Shown here one piece after another: positions 8,901-14,386 of a stretch of 20,244 nt of DNA. A program made the position numbers and the translations under genes. The notes beneath the pieces are model-generated. The model was given only the letters and a program-made list of their open reading frames with translations, made no database searches and had not been told where the DNA came from. Origin of the DNA: Haloarculaceae archaeon (GTDB taxonomy: Archaea; Halobacteriota; Halobacteria; Halobacteriales; Haloarculaceae). The stretch is taken from the NCBI GenBank assembly GCA_018609945.1, contig JAHENO010000284.1, positions 1 to 20,244 on the forward strand, read 5' to 3'. Each line of letters starts with the position of its first letter. Position 1 is the first letter of the stretch.

Positions 8901-8933
8901 CCGACCGAGAAACTCCGCGAGGCGCTGGCGTGA
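5901..8933 (+). CDS. FAD-linked D-lactate/glycolate dehydrogenase with Fe-S and CCG domains (GlcD-GlcF-type fusion)
   Basis: A 1010-residue flavo-iron-sulfur dehydrogenase that would oxidise a 2-hydroxy acid (D-lactate or glycolate) and pass electrons to the membrane quinone pool. The FAD-binding PCMH domain starts near residue 68, with PRGAGSSLAGQ at 97-107 and GGGIGNNSTGAHS near 170-182. The FAD-oxidase C-terminal domain includes SGEHGDGMART, with H511. Two ferredoxin-like clusters follow: C606-x2-C609-x2-C612 with C621-P, and C667-x2-C670-x2-C673-x3-C677-P. A GlpC/GlcF-type cysteine domain ends the protein, with HGHCNQ at 910-915 and CCG at 942-944 in SGCCGMAGSFGYE. In E. coli glycolate oxidase these parts are separate subunits (GlcD, GlcF); one-piece versions are common in haloarchaea. 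No signal peptide or membrane helix is visible. It is monocistronic. The substrate is not decided by sequence. Confidence 0.9.
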   Translation: MGVDDADPIARPADPPGDPSAFAREPGATVDEYVDLAADLRDAVSGDVRFDEYAQILYATDGSIYQARPAGVVYPEDVDDVRAAVETATDHEVPILPRGAGSSLAGQTVGPGCVVLDMTRHMDGLLDVDPDAQRATVQPGIVQDDLDDHLAEYGLKFAPDPASSNRATVGGGIGNNSTGAHSVRYGITDAYTEEVKAILPDGSLLHARPVVLDSDEYEEIVEKDDREAHIYETVRGLIEDHEDEIEARYPDLKRRVSGYNLDRVIYENDEDEEVINLAKLFVGSEGTLGVIVEATVGLVTVPEETALVLYCFEDLVEAMEAVPEALEFDVSAVELMDDEVFRLAAESDGYSEYVEPIPEGTKAALMLEYDSELHDDFEAAIAATNDHFVANGDAFQAIEAYSEKDQKDIWELRKAAIPLLMSLEGDPKPYPFIEDATVPPAELAEYVMKFEDVLDEHGTSAAYFAHAGSGTLHIRPILNLKEEDGIEKMHSITDDVTDLVLEHHGAFSGEHGDGMARTEFNPKMYGEDLWTAFKEVKTAFDPEWLMHPGNVVYRDGPEDPGPDNDRGVGADNRDHLRYGADYQSLEPQTALDFADEGGFSHLVELCNGCGTCRQQGQNTMCPTYRASKEEIQTTRGRANMLRAAISGELPEEELYSERFQKEVLDLCVGCKGCKSDCPTGVDMAKLKAEVKHQYHQEEGTTLRDRVFANVDRVSAVGSALAPLSNWAKDLPGADLINEKVLGIAPERKLPTFRRETLVDWFDSRGPEVPESGADRKVLLFPDTYTNYSYPEPGKAAVEILEAAGVHVRVLDDEVAPSGRAAFSIGLLDLAEKRARENVETLAPYVEEEWSVLFVEPSDAVMFQDEYGDLLDGEDVERVAASAYGVCEYLSTHRVYEDIDFEDPGESLTYHGHCNQKALNRHHHTTIALQEAGYEVDTLDSGCCGMAGSFGYEAEHYELSKAIGQILYDQVEDSPGETVVAPGASCRTQLSDREGGKRPPHPTEKLREALA

Positions 8934-8934
8934 T

Positions 8935-9012
8935 AATGACTGCTGTAGTTCATTGCCGGATCGACCGTACGACGTCGTGCGGTCGACCTGGAAAATAGCT
9001 ACAGCAGTCATT
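8935..9012. repeat. Double-hairpin palindromic repeat, copy 1
   Basis: A 78-bp palindromic element between the convergent dehydrogenase and VOC genes. The outer arms are perfect 14-bp inverted repeats (AATGACTGCTGTAG at 8935-8948 and its complement at 8999-9012). A 26-nt near-perfect palindrome (8961-8986) sits in the middle, with exactly 12 nt on either side. It begins 1 nt after the dehydrogenase stop and ends 8 nt before the VOC stop. A related copy lies at 13145-13226 in the same orientation, with the right spacer CCTGGAAAATAG fully conserved. GTGA occurs just left (8930-8933) and directly right (9013-9016), a possible but weak target duplication. Confidence 0.85.
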
Positions 9013-9020
9013 GTGAGCGT

Positions 9021-9386
9021 TCAATCGAGCGGCTGGACGAACTCGACGACGTGGCCGTCGGGGTCCTCGACGAACGCGGTGCGGGCGTCGGCCTCCGGCT
9101 GATCCTGCGGTTCCTGGACGACGCCGTGGTGGTCGACTTCCTCGAAGGCCTCGTCGACGTCGTCGACGACCACCGCGAAGTGGTCCCAGGCGGTGCCGGC
9201 CTCGAAGTCGTCTTCCCCTTCAGTGTCCGACAGTTGCACCTCGAAGCCGTTCGAGTCGGCGACGTAGACGTTGCGCGTCTCGCCGGCGGTGAACTCCCAG
9301 GACCGCTCGAAGCCCAGGTTCTCCTCGTACCACTCCGCGAGGCGGTCGGCGTCCGAGACGTTCATGCAGACGTGGATGGCGTCCAT
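9021..9386 (-). CDS. Glyoxalase/VOC superfamily protein
   Basis: A 121-residue single-chain vicinal-oxygen-chelate protein: two beta-alpha-beta3 modules forming a metal-binding barrel. All four typical metal ligand positions are filled: H5 (AIHVCMNV), E49 (GFEVQL), H69 (WDHFAVVVDD) and E115 (GHVVEFV). This makes a lactoylglutathione-lyase-like or dioxygenase-like fold with a metal, rather than a ligand-less VOC protein. Haloarchaea generally lack glutathione, so the natural thiol or other substrate is unknown; methylglyoxal detoxification is only one possibility. The Met at 9386 is preferred over 9425 because it starts at the first strand and CTTTTAC on the minus strand lies about 28 nt upstream. 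Its 3' end is followed by the palindromic repeat. Confidence 0.85.
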   Translation of the reverse strand: MDAIHVCMNVSDADRLAEWYEENLGFERSWEFTAGETRNVYVADSNGFEVQLSDTEGEDDFEAGTAWDHFAVVVDDVDEAFEEVDHHGVVQEPQDQPEADARTAFVEDPDGHVVEFVQPLD

Positions 9387-9410
9387 ATCCGGTCGCTCGC
9401 GCGGTTCCCA

Positions 9411-9418
9411 CGTAAAAG
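9411..9418 (-). promoter_or_regulatory. Possible TATA box of the VOC gene
   Basis: On the minus strand CTTTTACG is centred about 28 nt before the Met codon at 9386, fitting a leaderless start there and arguing against the longer start at 9425. Confidence 0.4.
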
Positions 9419-9464
9419 CACGCATCCGTTGCCGGCGCGTGCGCCGCGACCGAATCCCGGACCG

Positions 9465-9470
9465 TTTATT
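9465..9470 (+). promoter_or_regulatory. Probable TATA box of the small conserved gene at 9494
   Basis: TTTATT (in GACCGTTTATTCCC) is centred 27 nt before the ATG at 9494, implying a leaderless transcript and favouring that ATG over the GTG at 9488. The promoter would drive the coupled two-gene operon. Confidence 0.55.
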
Positions 9471-9493
9471 CCCGGGCCCTCCTACCGGTGGCC

Positions 9494-9760
9494 ATGCCAG
9501 TCCCCCGAAGCAAGTTCGAGGACCTCCGGCCGCTGTCGTTTCGCGACCCGTCGGAGGTCCTCGACCCGGACGAACTGTACACCGTCTACGAGATCGCACG
9601 CCTGCTCCAGGGGCTCGAGCCCGGCGCGGAACTCGACGTCGAGACCGAGGACGTCCTGCTCGACTGGGCGATTCCCTGGATGATGCTGAACGCCGAGTCG
9701 TTCGTCTTTGCCGAACCGCGGAGCGAGAGGGAACCGGGCCACTACGGCCTCAAGCGATGA
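9494..9760 (+). CDS. Small conserved haloarchaeal protein (DUF5827-like)
   Basis: An 88-residue soluble acidic protein with no catalytic motif or Cys pair. It resembles, from memory, a short protein family widespread in haloarchaea (probably DUF5827): an N-terminal KFEDLRPLSFRDPSEVLDPDELYTVYEIARLL-type segment read in two parts (10-25 and 26-41), a middle acidic helix, and a C-terminal LLDWAIPWMMLNAE then AEPRSEREPGHYGLK. Function unknown. The stop TGA at 9758-9760 overlaps the ATG of the next gene (ATGA), so the two are translationally coupled, which suggests a shared role with the BioD-like ATPase. The DUF name is recalled, not searched. Confidence 0.8.
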   Translation: MPVPRSKFEDLRPLSFRDPSEVLDPDELYTVYEIARLLQGLEPGAELDVETEDVLLDWAIPWMMLNAESFVFAEPRSEREPGHYGLKR

Positions 9761-10554
9761 GGGTGCTCGTGGCGGGTGCGGACCCGGTCGACGCCGGGAA
9801 GACCGTCTTCGCGGCCGGACTGGTCGCCCACACGGGCGCCGTGGGGTTCAAGCCCCGCGCGGGCAACGACTACTGGTTCCACCACGACGACGTCCGGGCC
9901 GCACTCGGCGAGGCGACCCTCTATGGCGGGGACGCCGCGACGCTGGCGGCCGCCAGCCCGGGGACGCTCGCACCCGGGGACATCAACGCGGTCCACCGGC
10001 TGTGGCGGCCCTCGCCCGGCCCCGGCACCGGCCTGCTGGGTCGGGAGGACCGCGAGTTCCTCCTCGACCGCGTCGGTGACGGGTTCGTCCTGAACGGGAC
10101 TGTCGACGTGCCCGATCCGGTCCGCGCGGCGCTCCCGCTTGCGGACGCGCTCGCTGTCTCCTCGACCGAGGAACTCGACCAGGTGATGGAGGCCCACCAC
10201 CTCCCGGCGCTGGCGACCCTCGGCGAGACCGTCGCCCGGGCCGACCGCGCGGTCGTGGAATCGTACGGCGACGTCGCCCGGCCACTCCGGTCGCTCGACC
10301 CCGACGCGGTGGCCGTCGTCGAACCGCGTGCGACCCGCGTCTACGAGGGGAGCCGCTTCTGGCAGGCATGCGAGGTCGCCACGCGGAGCCCACACGAGGG
10401 GCGACTCGAGGAACGGGTCGGCCCCGTCGAGGACCTCCTCGACCCCGTCGCCCGGGCCGACCTGCCTCCGCTCGGGAACGACGAGCGCGACCCCGAGGCC
10501 GTCGCCGACGCGTACGACCACGCCTTCGAGCGAGTGCGCGAGGTCGCAGAGTGA
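9757..10554 (+). CDS. BioD-like P-loop ATPase of unknown function
   Basis: A 265-residue protein opening MRVLVAGADPVDAGKTVFAAGLV. The stretch GADPVDAGKT (7-16) matches the long P-loop of dethiobiotin synthetase and related CobQ/BioD/MinD-class enzymes (GTDTDVGKT), and GFKPRAGNDYWFHHDD follows where BioD has its Lys after strand 2. The rest (DINAVHRLWRP, DRVGDGFVLNGTVDVPDP, RADRAVVESYGDVARPL) shows the alternation of strands and helices of that fold but no clear biotin-pathway signatures. No bioA/B/F neighbours exist in the window, so a true dethiobiotin synthetase is unlikely; an amide ligase or regulatory ATPase is possible. It overlaps the preceding small gene by 4 nt. The 3' end is convergent with the methyltransferase 46 nt away. 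Confidence 0.75.
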   Translation: MRVLVAGADPVDAGKTVFAAGLVAHTGAVGFKPRAGNDYWFHHDDVRAALGEATLYGGDAATLAAASPGTLAPGDINAVHRLWRPSPGPGTGLLGREDREFLLDRVGDGFVLNGTVDVPDPVRAALPLADALAVSSTEELDQVMEAHHLPALATLGETVARADRAVVESYGDVARPLRSLDPDAVAVVEPRATRVYEGSRFWQACEVATRSPHEGRLEERVGPVEDLLDPVARADLPPLGNDERDPEAVADAYDHAFERVREVAE

Positions 10555-10600
10555 CTGCTCGCCAACCTCGCCGTCTCCTCCGCCGTGTTCGTCTCGCTGT

Positions 10601-11563
10601 CTACGCCTCCCCGTACCGCCCCAGCAGGTCCAGTTGGTGGGTCAGGTAGGTCAGTTCGCCCGCCTCGACCTGCCGGCGGCGCGTCGTCAGCCACTCCGCG
10701 AGCGTCCCGTCCTCGATGTCCGGGCCGGCGTCGAGGTCGTCGAGCGCCGACTCCACGGTGTCGAGAATGTGCCGGAGGAAGAACGCCTCGTCGCCGGGAT
10801 AGGTGCCGTCGACCGGGCGGACGACCCAGTCAGAGCCGGCGACACCTGCGACGCTCGCCGCCTCCATCGCCGACAGTCGGGCGAGCGCGTGGCTGCCGGC
10901 GCGGCTGTCGCCGCCCGGTTTTTCCTCCATGTGCCGGTGGTACGCCCGTTCGATCGCGCCGTCGGCGTCGTGGGCGGGCAGGAACCGGGTCACGCCGTCG
11001 AACGTGATGGGGAAGTACCAGTAGCCGCCCGGCGCCAGCGCCGACAGCAGGTAGGGCAGGCGGTCCAGCCCGAGGAGATCGAGCAACGCCGCGCCGACGA
11101 GCACGTCCCACTCCCGGTCGGCCTCCGCGGCGAACTCCACGCCGTCGGCCGCGACTGGCTCGACCGCGACCCGGCGCTCGGGTCCGGCGAGTTCGACGCG
11201 CCCTGCGTCGGCGTCCGCGTCGTTGCGCTGTGTGTCGAGGGCGTCGTCGCTGTCGGCGGTGCGAACCTCGACGGTGCGGTCGGAGCCCCACTCCGCGAGG
11301 AAGCCGGGAATGGCCGCGACGGTCGCCGGGTCGACGTCGACCGCCGTGTACTCGACGGCCCCCGGTGGCAGGATGTCCCACTCGATGAACCGCGCGAGCA
11401 TCGTCCCGAGCCCGGCACCCACGTCGAGGACCCGGAGCGGGCCCTCGTGGTCGGTGGCGCGTTCGGCCAGTCCCTCGCGGAGGTCCTCGATCAGCCCTCG
11501 GTCGAGGGCTCTGTCGTCGACGGCCCGCTTGGCCTGCAGGTAGCGGTGAAAGTCCGGGGCCAT
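10601..11563 (-). CDS. Class I SAM-dependent methyltransferase
   Basis: A 320-residue Rossmann-fold methyltransferase. Motif I is VLDVGAGLG at 45-53, the acidic end of strand 2 is AVDVD at 74-78, and motif IV-like DVLVGAALLDLLGLDRLPYLL followed by LAPGGYWYFPITFDG matches strands 4-5 of the fold. An inserted Asp/Ala-rich stretch (about 103-120) lies between. The acceptor is not decided by sequence. The start codon abuts the stop of the glycosyltransferase with no gap (TGA then ATG on the minus strand), so the two are surely co-expressed; a role in methylating a sugar or the glycosylated product is the natural inference. It is the last gene of the minus-strand set and ends 46 nt from the convergent ATPase. 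Confidence 0.85.
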   Translation of the reverse strand: MAPDFHRYLQAKRAVDDRALDRGLIEDLREGLAERATDHEGPLRVLDVGAGLGTMLARFIEWDILPPGAVEYTAVDVDPATVAAIPGFLAEWGSDRTVEVRTADSDDALDTQRNDADADAGRVELAGPERRVAVEPVAADGVEFAAEADREWDVLVGAALLDLLGLDRLPYLLSALAPGGYWYFPITFDGVTRFLPAHDADGAIERAYHRHMEEKPGGDSRAGSHALARLSAMEAASVAGVAGSDWVVRPVDGTYPGDEAFFLRHILDTVESALDDLDAGPDIEDGTLAEWLTTRRRQVEAGELTYLTHQLDLLGRYGEA

Positions 11564-12679
11564 TCAGCGCACCTCCGAAGCCCCGTCGGTGCCGACTGTC
11601 GCGGCCGCAGCCCCGTCGGGACTCTCTACCGCTGCGACCGCCCGGAGCAGCGACCGGACCCGCGTCGTCGTCTCGGTCCAGTCGGGATGGCGTTCGTAGC
11701 GGCGGCGCGCGGCCCGTCCCATCCGGGCGAGGCGGTCGCGGTCCCCGGCGAGCGCCGAGAGTGCCCGCCCGACGCCGGCCGGGTCGTCTGGCTCGACCAG
11801 GTAGCCGGTCTCGCCGTCCTCGACCACCTCGCTGGCGCCGCCGGCGGTCGTCGCGACGGCCGGCAGGCCGAAGCTCATCCCCTCGAGGTAGACGATGCCG
11901 AAACCCTCGTACCGCGAGGGGACGGCGAGGACGTGACTCGCCCGGAGGACGTCGGCCAACTCCGGGTCCGGGAGCCGGCCGGGGAGGCGCACCCGCCCGG
12001 CGGTGCCGGCCGTCGCGATCCGCCGTCGGACCCTCCGCACGTACGCGGCGTCGCGGTGGCGGCCGACGGCGGTCAGTTCCCACGGCTCGTCCAGGTGCGC
12101 GAGGCCGTCGACCAGGGTGTCCAGTCCCTTTCGGGGTTCGACGTTCCCGACGAAGGCGATCCGGAGTGACCCCTCGCGGGCGCGGTCGGCGATCTCTTGC
12201 CCGGCGAGGTCGGGGTCGAACCGGTCGCCGGCGGGCGGCGCGACGACGGTCCGGTCGGCTGGCGGGCCGCCGGTCGCTTCGACGGCCTCGCGGGTGGCGT
12301 GGCTGTTGCAGACAGCGCCGTCGACAGTCGCGAGGTAGCGCCGTTCGACCGCGCGGTACAGCGGGGCGAGGCGACGCGGCTCGCTCGCACGGAGGTGGTG
12401 GACGACGCTGACGACGGGGTAGGGGAGCGCGCGGTTGACACCGACCAGCGACGGGTGGGCGAGTTCGTCCTGGAGCATGACGTCGACGTCGACGGCCAGG
12501 CGGTCCCGCACCGACGGCGAGAGCGCGTCGACCAGCCCCCGGGGATACGACCGCCAGGGCAGGGCCACCACCTCGACCGTGTCGCCGGCCGCGCGGAGCC
12601 CCTCGACGAGCTTGCGGTCGTAGCGAAATCCCCCCGACTGGCCGTCGAGGCTCCCGTACAGCGTCAGGCCGACGCGCAT
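11564..12679 (-). CDS. GT4-family glycosyltransferase
   Basis: A 371-residue retaining GT-B glycosyltransferase that moves a sugar from a nucleotide donor to an acceptor at the cytoplasmic side. The N-terminal domain starts MRVGLTLYGSLDGQSGGFRYDRKLVEGL, with the Gly-rich loop seen in GT4 acceptor domains. The C-terminal domain starts at FVGNVEPRKGLDTLV (176-190) and carries the catalytic and donor-binding E-x7-E motif (E258, E266 in EGFGIVYLEGMSFGLP), followed by TTAGGASEVV. No membrane helix is seen. It lies 22 nt after the PTPS-like gene and directly before the methyltransferase, clearly one operon. The sugar and acceptor are unknown; the nearby CDP-alcohol transferase makes a lipid acceptor conceivable. 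Confidence 0.9.
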   Translation of the reverse strand: MRVGLTLYGSLDGQSGGFRYDRKLVEGLRAAGDTVEVVALPWRSYPRGLVDALSPSVRDRLAVDVDVMLQDELAHPSLVGVNRALPYPVVSVVHHLRASEPRRLAPLYRAVERRYLATVDGAVCNSHATREAVEATGGPPADRTVVAPPAGDRFDPDLAGQEIADRAREGSLRIAFVGNVEPRKGLDTLVDGLAHLDEPWELTAVGRHRDAAYVRRVRRRIATAGTAGRVRLPGRLPDPELADVLRASHVLAVPSRYEGFGIVYLEGMSFGLPAVATTAGGASEVVEDGETGYLVEPDDPAGVGRALSALAGDRDRLARMGRAARRRYERHPDWTETTTRVRSLLRAVAAVESPDGAAAATVGTDGASEVR

Positions 12680-12701
12680 CCGTACTGGCTCCCGTGGGGT
12701 C

Positions 12702-13079
12702 TCAGACCGCGCTCTCGTAGGCCGCGGAGGCCTCGTCGTCCTCCCAGACCGTGACGGTCACCGACTCGACGGTGTCGTCGGTCACCGCGTCGGTGACCCG
12801 CTCCCAGACGACCGCCGCGAACCGCTCGACGCTCGGGTTGTAGCCCTCGAACTCCGGGAGGTCGTTCAGCATGGTGTCCTCGTAGCGGGCCAGGAGGTCG
12901 TCGACGGCCGCCTCGACGTCGTCGATGTCGACCAGGTAGTCGTACTCGTTCAGTTCCGGGCCGCGAAACGTCAGCTCGAATTCGTAGTGGTGCGAGTGTG
13001 GGTCTCCTTCCGGTCCCGGGTTCGGGACGGTCAGGTAGTGCTGTGCCACGAAGTCCTCGACGACAGTGACCGTGTACAT
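12702..13079 (-). CDS. 6-pyruvoyl-tetrahydropterin synthase/QueD-fold protein lacking catalytic Cys and His
   Basis: A 125-residue protein with the tunnelling (T-fold) architecture of PTPS/QueD enzymes, which convert dihydroneopterin triphosphate. The three zinc ligands appear kept: H14 (FVAQHYL) and H28/H30 in DPHSHHYEF. NPSVERFA at 81-88 matches the family NPTxE motif, and E113 in VTVWED fits the pterin-anchoring Glu. However, the Cys normally just before the HxH pair is absent (there is no Cys in the protein), and the Asp-His normally before LND reads YEDTMLND (66-73), without His. So either it runs a different reaction or it binds a pterin-like ligand. It has its own TATA candidate and lies 22 nt upstream of the glycosyltransferase. 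The fold call is good; the activity is open. Confidence 0.8.
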   Translation of the reverse strand: MYTVTVVEDFVAQHYLTVPNPGPEGDPHSHHYEFELTFRGPELNEYDYLVDIDDVEAAVDDLLARYEDTMLNDLPEFEGYNPSVERFAAVVWERVTDAVTDDTVESVTVTVWEDDEASAAYESAV

Positions 13080-13104
13080 GGTCCGGGATATGGAACCGGC
13101 ACGG

Positions 13105-13112
13105 GTAAGTAT
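13105..13112 (-). promoter_or_regulatory. Probable TATA box of the PTPS-like gene
   Basis: On the minus strand ATACTTAC is centred about 29 nt before the ATG at 13079, fitting a leaderless start. It would let the PTPS-like, glycosyltransferase and methyltransferase genes be transcribed independently of the dehydrogenase upstream. Confidence 0.5.
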
Positions 13113-13144
13113 GGGGCCGAAATCTTACGGGTTCGTCGCCTCTC

Positions 13145-13226
13145 ATACTGACTGCTGTCGTTCAGTACCGGACCGACCGCTCGGCGTCGTGCGGTCGGCC
13201 TGGAAAATAGCTACAGCAGTCAGTAT
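13145..13226. repeat. Double-hairpin palindromic repeat, copy 2
   Basis: An 82-bp relative of the element at 8935-9012, in the same orientation. The outer arms are ATACTGACTGCTGT (13145-13158) and its exact complement (13213-13226). The 26-nt core (13173-13198) forms a stem with CCGACCGC pairing GCGGTCGG, with 14 nt on either side. Compared with copy 1, paired positions change together: the outer core pair is T-A there and C-G here, and an outer-arm pair is A-T there and C-G here. The right-hand base is part of the dehydrogenase stop codon, and the left end is 65 nt from the PTPS-like start. Confidence 0.85.
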
Positions 13227-14221
13227 CAGTCGTAGGTCAAGAGCACGCTGATGGCCTCCTCGGGACGCTCGTCGAGCAGGTCGTACGCGTCGCCGGCCCG
13301 TTCCAGGGGAAACTCGTGAGTGACGAGCCGGTCGGTGTCGACGTCGGCCAGCCGGCGCCGCGCCAGGGCGAGCCGGCGGTCCTTGTCCCACCGGCCGGCG
13401 TGATCCGGGTCGACGCGGCTCACCTGGCTGGAGCGGAGGCGAACGTGGCTGCGGTGGAACCGGCCGCCGAGCTCGAGCGCGGCCGTCTTCGACCCGTACC
13501 ACGACCCGATGACCACCTGACCGGCATAGCCCGTCAGGTCGATGGCGTCCTCGAGCGCCTCGGGGACGCCCGAGACTTCGACGGTGACGTCCGCGCCGTC
13601 GCCCGCGAGGTGGTCCGCGGCGGCGGCCGCCGAGTCGACCGCGGCGTCGGCACCCAGCCCCTCCGAGATCGCTCGCCGTCGCGCGTGGTGGTCGACGGTG
13701 ACCAGCGTCTCGAGGGGGAACTGTGCGAGCAACGCGGTTGTCAACAGTCCCACGGTCCCCTGGCCGAGGACGGCGACCCGCTCGCCGACGCGCGGCCGTC
13801 CGTCCATGACGAAGTTCGTCGCCGCCTCGGCGTTGGCCAGGAACGCCGCCCGTCGGGGGCCGTACTCGACGGGTACGACGTCCGCGGGCGTCGCGAGGAA
13901 GTGGCTCGCGTGGGGATGAAAGGCGAACACGCGCCGCCCCTCCCAGTCGGGGTCGACGTCCCGTCCGGTCGCCGTGACCGTCCCGACGGCCGAGTAGCCG
14001 TACTGGAGTGGATAGGAGAGGGTGCCGTCGAGCGCGTCGATGTTCTCGTCGGTCTCGACGTCCGCGGGTACCTCGTCCCTGTAGACGAGCAGTTCGGTCC
14101 CGGTACTGATCGCCGAGCGTTCGGTCCGCACGCGTATCTCCCCGGTACCGGGATCGGGCACCGGCTGCTCCCTGACCGTCACTTCCCGGGAGTCCGTGAA
14201 GTACAGCGTGCGTGCCGGCAT
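13226..14221 (-). CDS. Medium-chain dehydrogenase/reductase (zinc-ADH-like) lacking the usual catalytic Cys
   Basis: A 331-residue MDR-superfamily oxidoreductase using NAD(P)H. The N-terminal GroES-like domain reads MPARTLYFTDSREVTVREQP and RSAISTGTELLVY (35-47); the Rossmann dinucleotide site is VLGQGTVGLL at 151-160, and the end of strand 2 is VTVDHH. Where zinc alcohol dehydrogenases carry the catalytic Cys (CGICGTD), this protein has S39 (SAISTGTE), and the four-Cys structural-zinc loop is missing. It therefore resembles the BchC-like/"SAISxGTE" branch, whose members often work on odd substrates, more than a classical ADH. The ATG at 14221 is preferred over the GTG at 14230. It is divergent from the Gfo/Idh-AKR gene (165 bp between starts). 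Its stop codon touches repeat copy 2. Substrate unknown. Confidence 0.85.
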   Translation of the reverse strand: MPARTLYFTDSREVTVREQPVPDPGTGEIRVRTERSAISTGTELLVYRDEVPADVETDENIDALDGTLSYPLQYGYSAVGTVTATGRDVDPDWEGRRVFAFHPHASHFLATPADVVPVEYGPRRAAFLANAEAATNFVMDGRPRVGERVAVLGQGTVGLLTTALLAQFPLETLVTVDHHARRRAISEGLGADAAVDSAAAAADHLAGDGADVTVEVSGVPEALEDAIDLTGYAGQVVIGSWYGSKTAALELGGRFHRSHVRLRSSQVSRVDPDHAGRWDKDRRLALARRRLADVDTDRLVTHEFPLERAGDAYDLLDERPEEAISVLLTYD

Positions 14222-14386
14222 CCGTGTCACTGCGGGTCGCTGGCCGACTGTCGTGTGCGGTTGTTCCGTCGGGCGTGCCTGCGAGCGGGCGGGTTCACCA
14301 TGGTCGTGTCAAGGAATGGAACGGCTAAAGTCTGTGGTCCGCGGCCAACGGCGTGGTTTTTTGGGTTGCCAGTCCCGTATACGGGT

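Noticed and set aside
8935..9012. A short peptide (MTAVAIFQ...) readable on the minus strand of both repeat copies.
   Set aside because: The frame exists because the structure is conserved; differences between copies are mostly amino-acid changing, the second copy lacks the ATG, and no ribosome site is seen.
9757..10554. Calling the ATPase a dethiobiotin synthetase (bioD).
   Set aside because: Only the P-loop and its neighbourhood match; no biotin genes are nearby and substrate motifs were not seen.
8935..13226. The two palindromic copies as parts of a CRISPR array or as flanks of a composite transposon.
   Set aside because: They are only two, 4.2 kb apart, internally palindromic, in direct orientation and separated by ordinary genes with no transposase or cas gene.
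13316..14386. Extending the Gfo/Idh-AKR gene upstream to the beginning of its open frame.
   Set aside because: The extension lies antisense to the MDR gene and is low-complexity; the Rossmann fold begins at the GTG at 14387.
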